This document shows positions 61,739 to 64,000 of a stretch of 64,000 bases of DNA, in pieces. The notes beneath the pieces were generated by a model. That model saw only the letters and a program-made list of their open reading frames with translations, was not told the DNA's origin and did not search any database. This DNA comes from Pseudomonas sp. Leaf58 (GTDB taxonomy: Bacteria > Pseudomonadota > Gammaproteobacteria > Pseudomonadales > Pseudomonadaceae). Position 1 is the first letter of the stretch, and every line of letters begins with the position of its first letter. A program made the translations under genes and the position numbers. The stretch spans positions 1,493,501 to 1,557,500 of the forward strand of contig NZ_CP032677.1 of the NCBI RefSeq assembly GCF_003627215.1, written 5' to 3'.

Positions 61739-64000
61739 TCAACCGTGATGAGGCTTGTGCTCATCGGCGGTTGCCAGGGCGGGCTCCTCGGTGGCTGCGG
61801 CAGCTTCCTGTGCAGCTTTGGCGGCAGCCTCGGCTTCACGCTTGCGGCGGCGCACTTCACGCGGGTCGTTCGGTGCGCGGCCGTTGGCCAGCATGACCGT
61901 GGCAGGCTCTTCGGCTACCGGGGCTTCGACCGCTGCCGGCTCGACGACCACAGGGGCAGGCTCGGCCACTACTTCGGGCTGGGCTTCGACAACCGGAGCA
62001 GCTTGCTCGGCAGCCGGTGCGGCTTCGACCACGGCCGGAGCCTGCTCGATTTCACCGGCCTCGACGGCAGGTGCTTCTACCGGTGCTTCGGTAACCAGCG
62101 CTTCTGCCAGCACAGCCGGTTCGGCAGCAGATGCCTCTGCGACTACAGGTTGCGAAGCGACTTCGGCCACTGGCTCGGCAGTAGCCTCGACCACGGCCAC
62201 AGGCTCGCTGACCGGCTGCTCGACTACTGGCGCCACGGCCACTGCTTCAGCCTTGGCGAAAGCTTCAACCTGCTCGACCGGCTGGGCGGCTTCGCTGTTG
62301 TCGGTTTCTACAGCGGCGACTTCGGCGGTAGCAAGTTCGGCTTGCTGGTTGGCTTGGGCCTCGGCATCGGCACTGATGTTGCTGCTGGCGACAGCGGCAG
62401 TCACAGCCAGGCCGGCGGCCAGTTCGGCACCCAGCTCGGTGGCCTGGTGCTGTTGTGGCTGCTCGTCGTTGCCATCTTCTTCGCTGCCATCGATCAGCTC
62501 GCCATTGGCGTTGCGCTGGCGCTCACGACGGTTGCTGCGACGACGCTGGCCGCGGGAGCGGCGGCGAGGGCGCTCGCCATCGGTGCCTTCCTGATCGTCC
62601 TGCAGCAGCTCATCGTTTGGCAGTTGCTCTTCGGTCAGTTCGGCAGCCTGTTCGGCCGCTTCTTCGGCTGGGCGTGGCTGGCGCTCTTCGCGTGCTGGGC
62701 GAGGGGCGCGTTCTTCGCGTGGAGCACGCTCTTCACGTGGGGCACGCTCTTCGCGAGGGGCGCGCTCTTCACGCGGTGCACGTTCTTCGCGCGGAGCGCG
62801 CTCTTCACGTGGCGCGCGTTCTTCGCGAGGTGCGCGCTCTTCGCGCGGTGCACGTTCTTCACGTGGCGCGCGTTCTTCACGGGCTACACGTTCCTCACGC
62901 GGTTGACGCTCTTCACGCTCGGCAGGGGTGGCGTCCAGTGGCTCGCGCAGTTCGCGCACGCGCTCTTCGCCACGGTTGCCGCGACGGTCTTCGCGTGGCG
63001 GGCGAGGTGCGCGCTCTTCGCGCGGTGCACGCTCTTCCCGCGGTGCACGCTCTTCGCGTGGTGCGCGTTCTTCACGTGGCGCACGTTCCTCGCGTGGCTG
63101 GCGCTCTTCGCGTGGGGCGCGCTCGGCACGCTCTTCACGCGGCTTGCGTTCTTCGTCACGGCGGCCGTTGCGGTTGCGGCTCTGCTGGCGGCCGTTACGG
63201 CGCTCTTCGTTACGCGGGCTGCGCTCGGCGGCCGGTTTTTCGGCAGCCGGGGCGACCGGCGCGGCGACAGGTTCTTCTTTGCCTGCGAACAGGCTGACCA
63301 GCGACTTCACCAAGCCCTTGAACAGGCTTGGCTCCGGGGCGCTCGGGGCTGGGGCAACCGGTGCGGCGGGTTGCGGCTCTTCAACGGTAGCCGGCACTGG
63401 CGCGTTCGCGCGGGCCGGGGCGGTCTTGACCGCGGCTTCTTGGCGAACCAGGGTGCGGGTAGCGGTCGGCTGCGGCGCTTCTTCGGTCTCAGTGGCAGCA
63501 ATTTCGTAGCTGGACTGGTTGTTCAGCACTTCCGGGTTATCGTCGCGCAGGCGCTGGACTTCGAAGTGCGGGGTTTCCAGGTGATCGTTCGGCAGGATGA
63601 TGATGCGCGCACGGGTGCGCATTTCGATCTTGGTGATCGAGTTGCGCTTTTCGTTCAGCAGGAATGCCGCTACCGGGATTGGCACCTGAGCGCGTACCTC
63701 GGCGGTGCGGTCCTTCAGGGCTTCTTCTTCGATCAGGCGCAGGATGGCCAGCGACAGCGACTCGACGTCACGGATGATGCCGGTGCCAGAGCAGCGTGGG
63801 CAGACGATGCCGCTGCTTTCACCCAGCGAGGGGCGCAGGCGCTGACGGGACATTTCCAGCAGGCCGAAACGCGAGATGCGGCCGACTTGAACGCGGGCAC
63901 GGTCGGCTTCCAGGCACTCGCGCACGCGCTCTTCAACGGCACGCTGGTTTTTTGCCGGGGTCATGTCGATGAAGTCGATGACGATCAGGCCACCGATGTC
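61739..64000 (-). CDS. rne: Ribonuclease E, C-terminal part (partial at right edge)
   Basis: The visible 753 codons begin inside the DNase-I-like catalytic domain (GGLIVIDFIDMTP) and include the zinc-link CPRCSGTG that joins the dimer pair, then the small domain. The rest is a long disordered scaffold: an Arg/Glu-rich block of REERAP-type hexapeptides in two groups (five, then ten perfect copies), an arginine-rich RNA-binding stretch, and an Ala/Val/Pro/Glu-rich tail ending HKPHHG. Such scaffolds hold degradosome partners. RNase E starts decay of most mRNAs. The 5-prime end lies beyond 64000. Confidence 0.97.
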   Translation of the reverse strand, partial: DIGGLIVIDFIDMTPAKNQRAVEERVRECLEADRARVQVGRISRFGLLEMSRQRLRPSLGESSGIVCPRCSGTGIIRDVESLSLAILRLIEEEALKDRTAEVRAQVPIPVAAFLLNEKRNSITKIEMRTRARIIILPNDHLETPHFEVQRLRDDNPEVLNNQSSYEIAATETEEAPQPTATRTLVRQEAAVKTAPARANAPVPATVEEPQPAAPVAPAPSAPEPSLFKGLVKSLVSLFAGKEEPVAAPVAPAAEKPAAERSPRNEERRNGRQQSRNRNGRRDEERKPREERAERAPREERQPREERAPREERAPREERAPREERAPREERAPRPPREDRRGNRGEERVRELREPLDATPAEREERQPREERVAREERAPREERAPREERAPREERAPREERAPREERAPREERAPREERAPREERAPREERAPRPAREERQPRPAEEAAEQAAELTEEQLPNDELLQDDQEGTDGERPRRRSRGQRRRSNRRERQRNANGELIDGSEEDGNDEQPQQHQATELGAELAAGLAVTAAVASSNISADAEAQANQQAELATAEVAAVETDNSEAAQPVEQVEAFAKAEAVAVAPVVEQPVSEPVAVVEATAEPVAEVASQPVVAEASAAEPAVLAEALVTEAPVEAPAVEAGEIEQAPAVVEAAPAAEQAAPVVEAQPEVVAEPAPVVVEPAAVEAPVAEEPATVMLANGRAPNDPREVRRRKREAEAAAKAAQEAAAATEEPALATADEHKPHHG
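62671..63140 (-). repeat. 18-bp coding repeats in rne (REERAP hexapeptides)
   Basis: Inside rne, 18-bp units encode REERAP five times, then after a spacer ten times in a row. The copies vary at synonymous sites (GCGCG or GCACG, TTC or CTC), so the protein repeat is kept while DNA differs: the expansion is old or selected. Confidence 0.85.

Noticed and set aside
62455..63297. 280-codon frame opposite rne
   Set aside because: It mirrors the Arg/Glu repeat block of rne and has the composition expected of a reverse reading; no start signal.

Overview
The window looks like a chromosomal stretch of a Pseudomonas putida-group gammaproteobacterium. The reasons are the high GC, the many putida-type REP palindromes (REPs) between genes, genus-typical families (DUF3509, class II DAHP synthase, EarP with an Arg32-type EF-P), and the order comEC-exbB-exbD-lpxK-trm112-kdsB-ptp-murB-rne that Pseudomonas shares. 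I infer the species group from gene content; nothing was searched.

Layout. 0-4.9 kb: aroC, an MFS transporter overlapping an acireductone-dioxygenase-like gene that lacks one metal ligand, a DUF3509 protein, an ankyrin protein. 4.9-14.4 kb: ZIP metal transporter, LTA-synthase-like membrane sulfatase, RraB (an RNase E inhibitor; rne itself closes the window), cytochrome c fusion, glutamine amidotransferase, CorA-type channel, PlsC, crotonase, tRNA-Ser. 14.5-27.5 kb: TonB receptor, MFS exporter, SDR with divergent LysR, Gre-like factor, earP-efp (EF-P rhamnosylation), ohr/ohrR (peroxide sensing), two more LysR genes, TauE/SafE exporter, DUF1127. 27.5-43.4 kb: class II DAHP synthase, SpeE-like enzyme, DEAD-box helicase with a structured leader, tpm, htpX, alaA, and a repair group (msrB, gpx, free-Met-sulfoxide reductase) around a hybrid histidine kinase. 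43.5-47.2 kb: a Glu-Gly-Glu-Gly-Gly tRNA array followed by lower-GC genes (orphan pilin, a large unknown protein). 47.2-55.3 kb: fadE, gst, an ABC-2 exporter with a Fur-like box nearby, DUF2062, comEC. 57-64 kb: the exbB-to-murB envelope operon, tightly overlapped, converging on rne, of which only the C-terminal part is present.

The most unusual content is a family of REP-armed composite repeats, seen three times. The form is an outer motif, a roughly 64-bp arm with two hairpins, a roughly 125-bp core with a conserved GATATCGAA region, an inverted arm, and a flank containing AAGGCATGC. One copy is single (36117-36367). One is expanded to six arm-plus-core units of 225/230 bp (27528-28931). 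One is expanded to nine apparently identical 142-bp units whose arms have collapsed to a perfect hairpin scar (55316-56723), followed by a 32-bp VNTR apparently grown from the flank. These arrays contain long open frames but do not look protein-coding.

Other leads are mutually exclusive pairings in the deaD leader, repeated GTGCA-type palindromes between the DUF3509 and ankyrin genes, direct-repeat OhrR-like boxes, and a convergent antisense coding overlap at the ABC permease.
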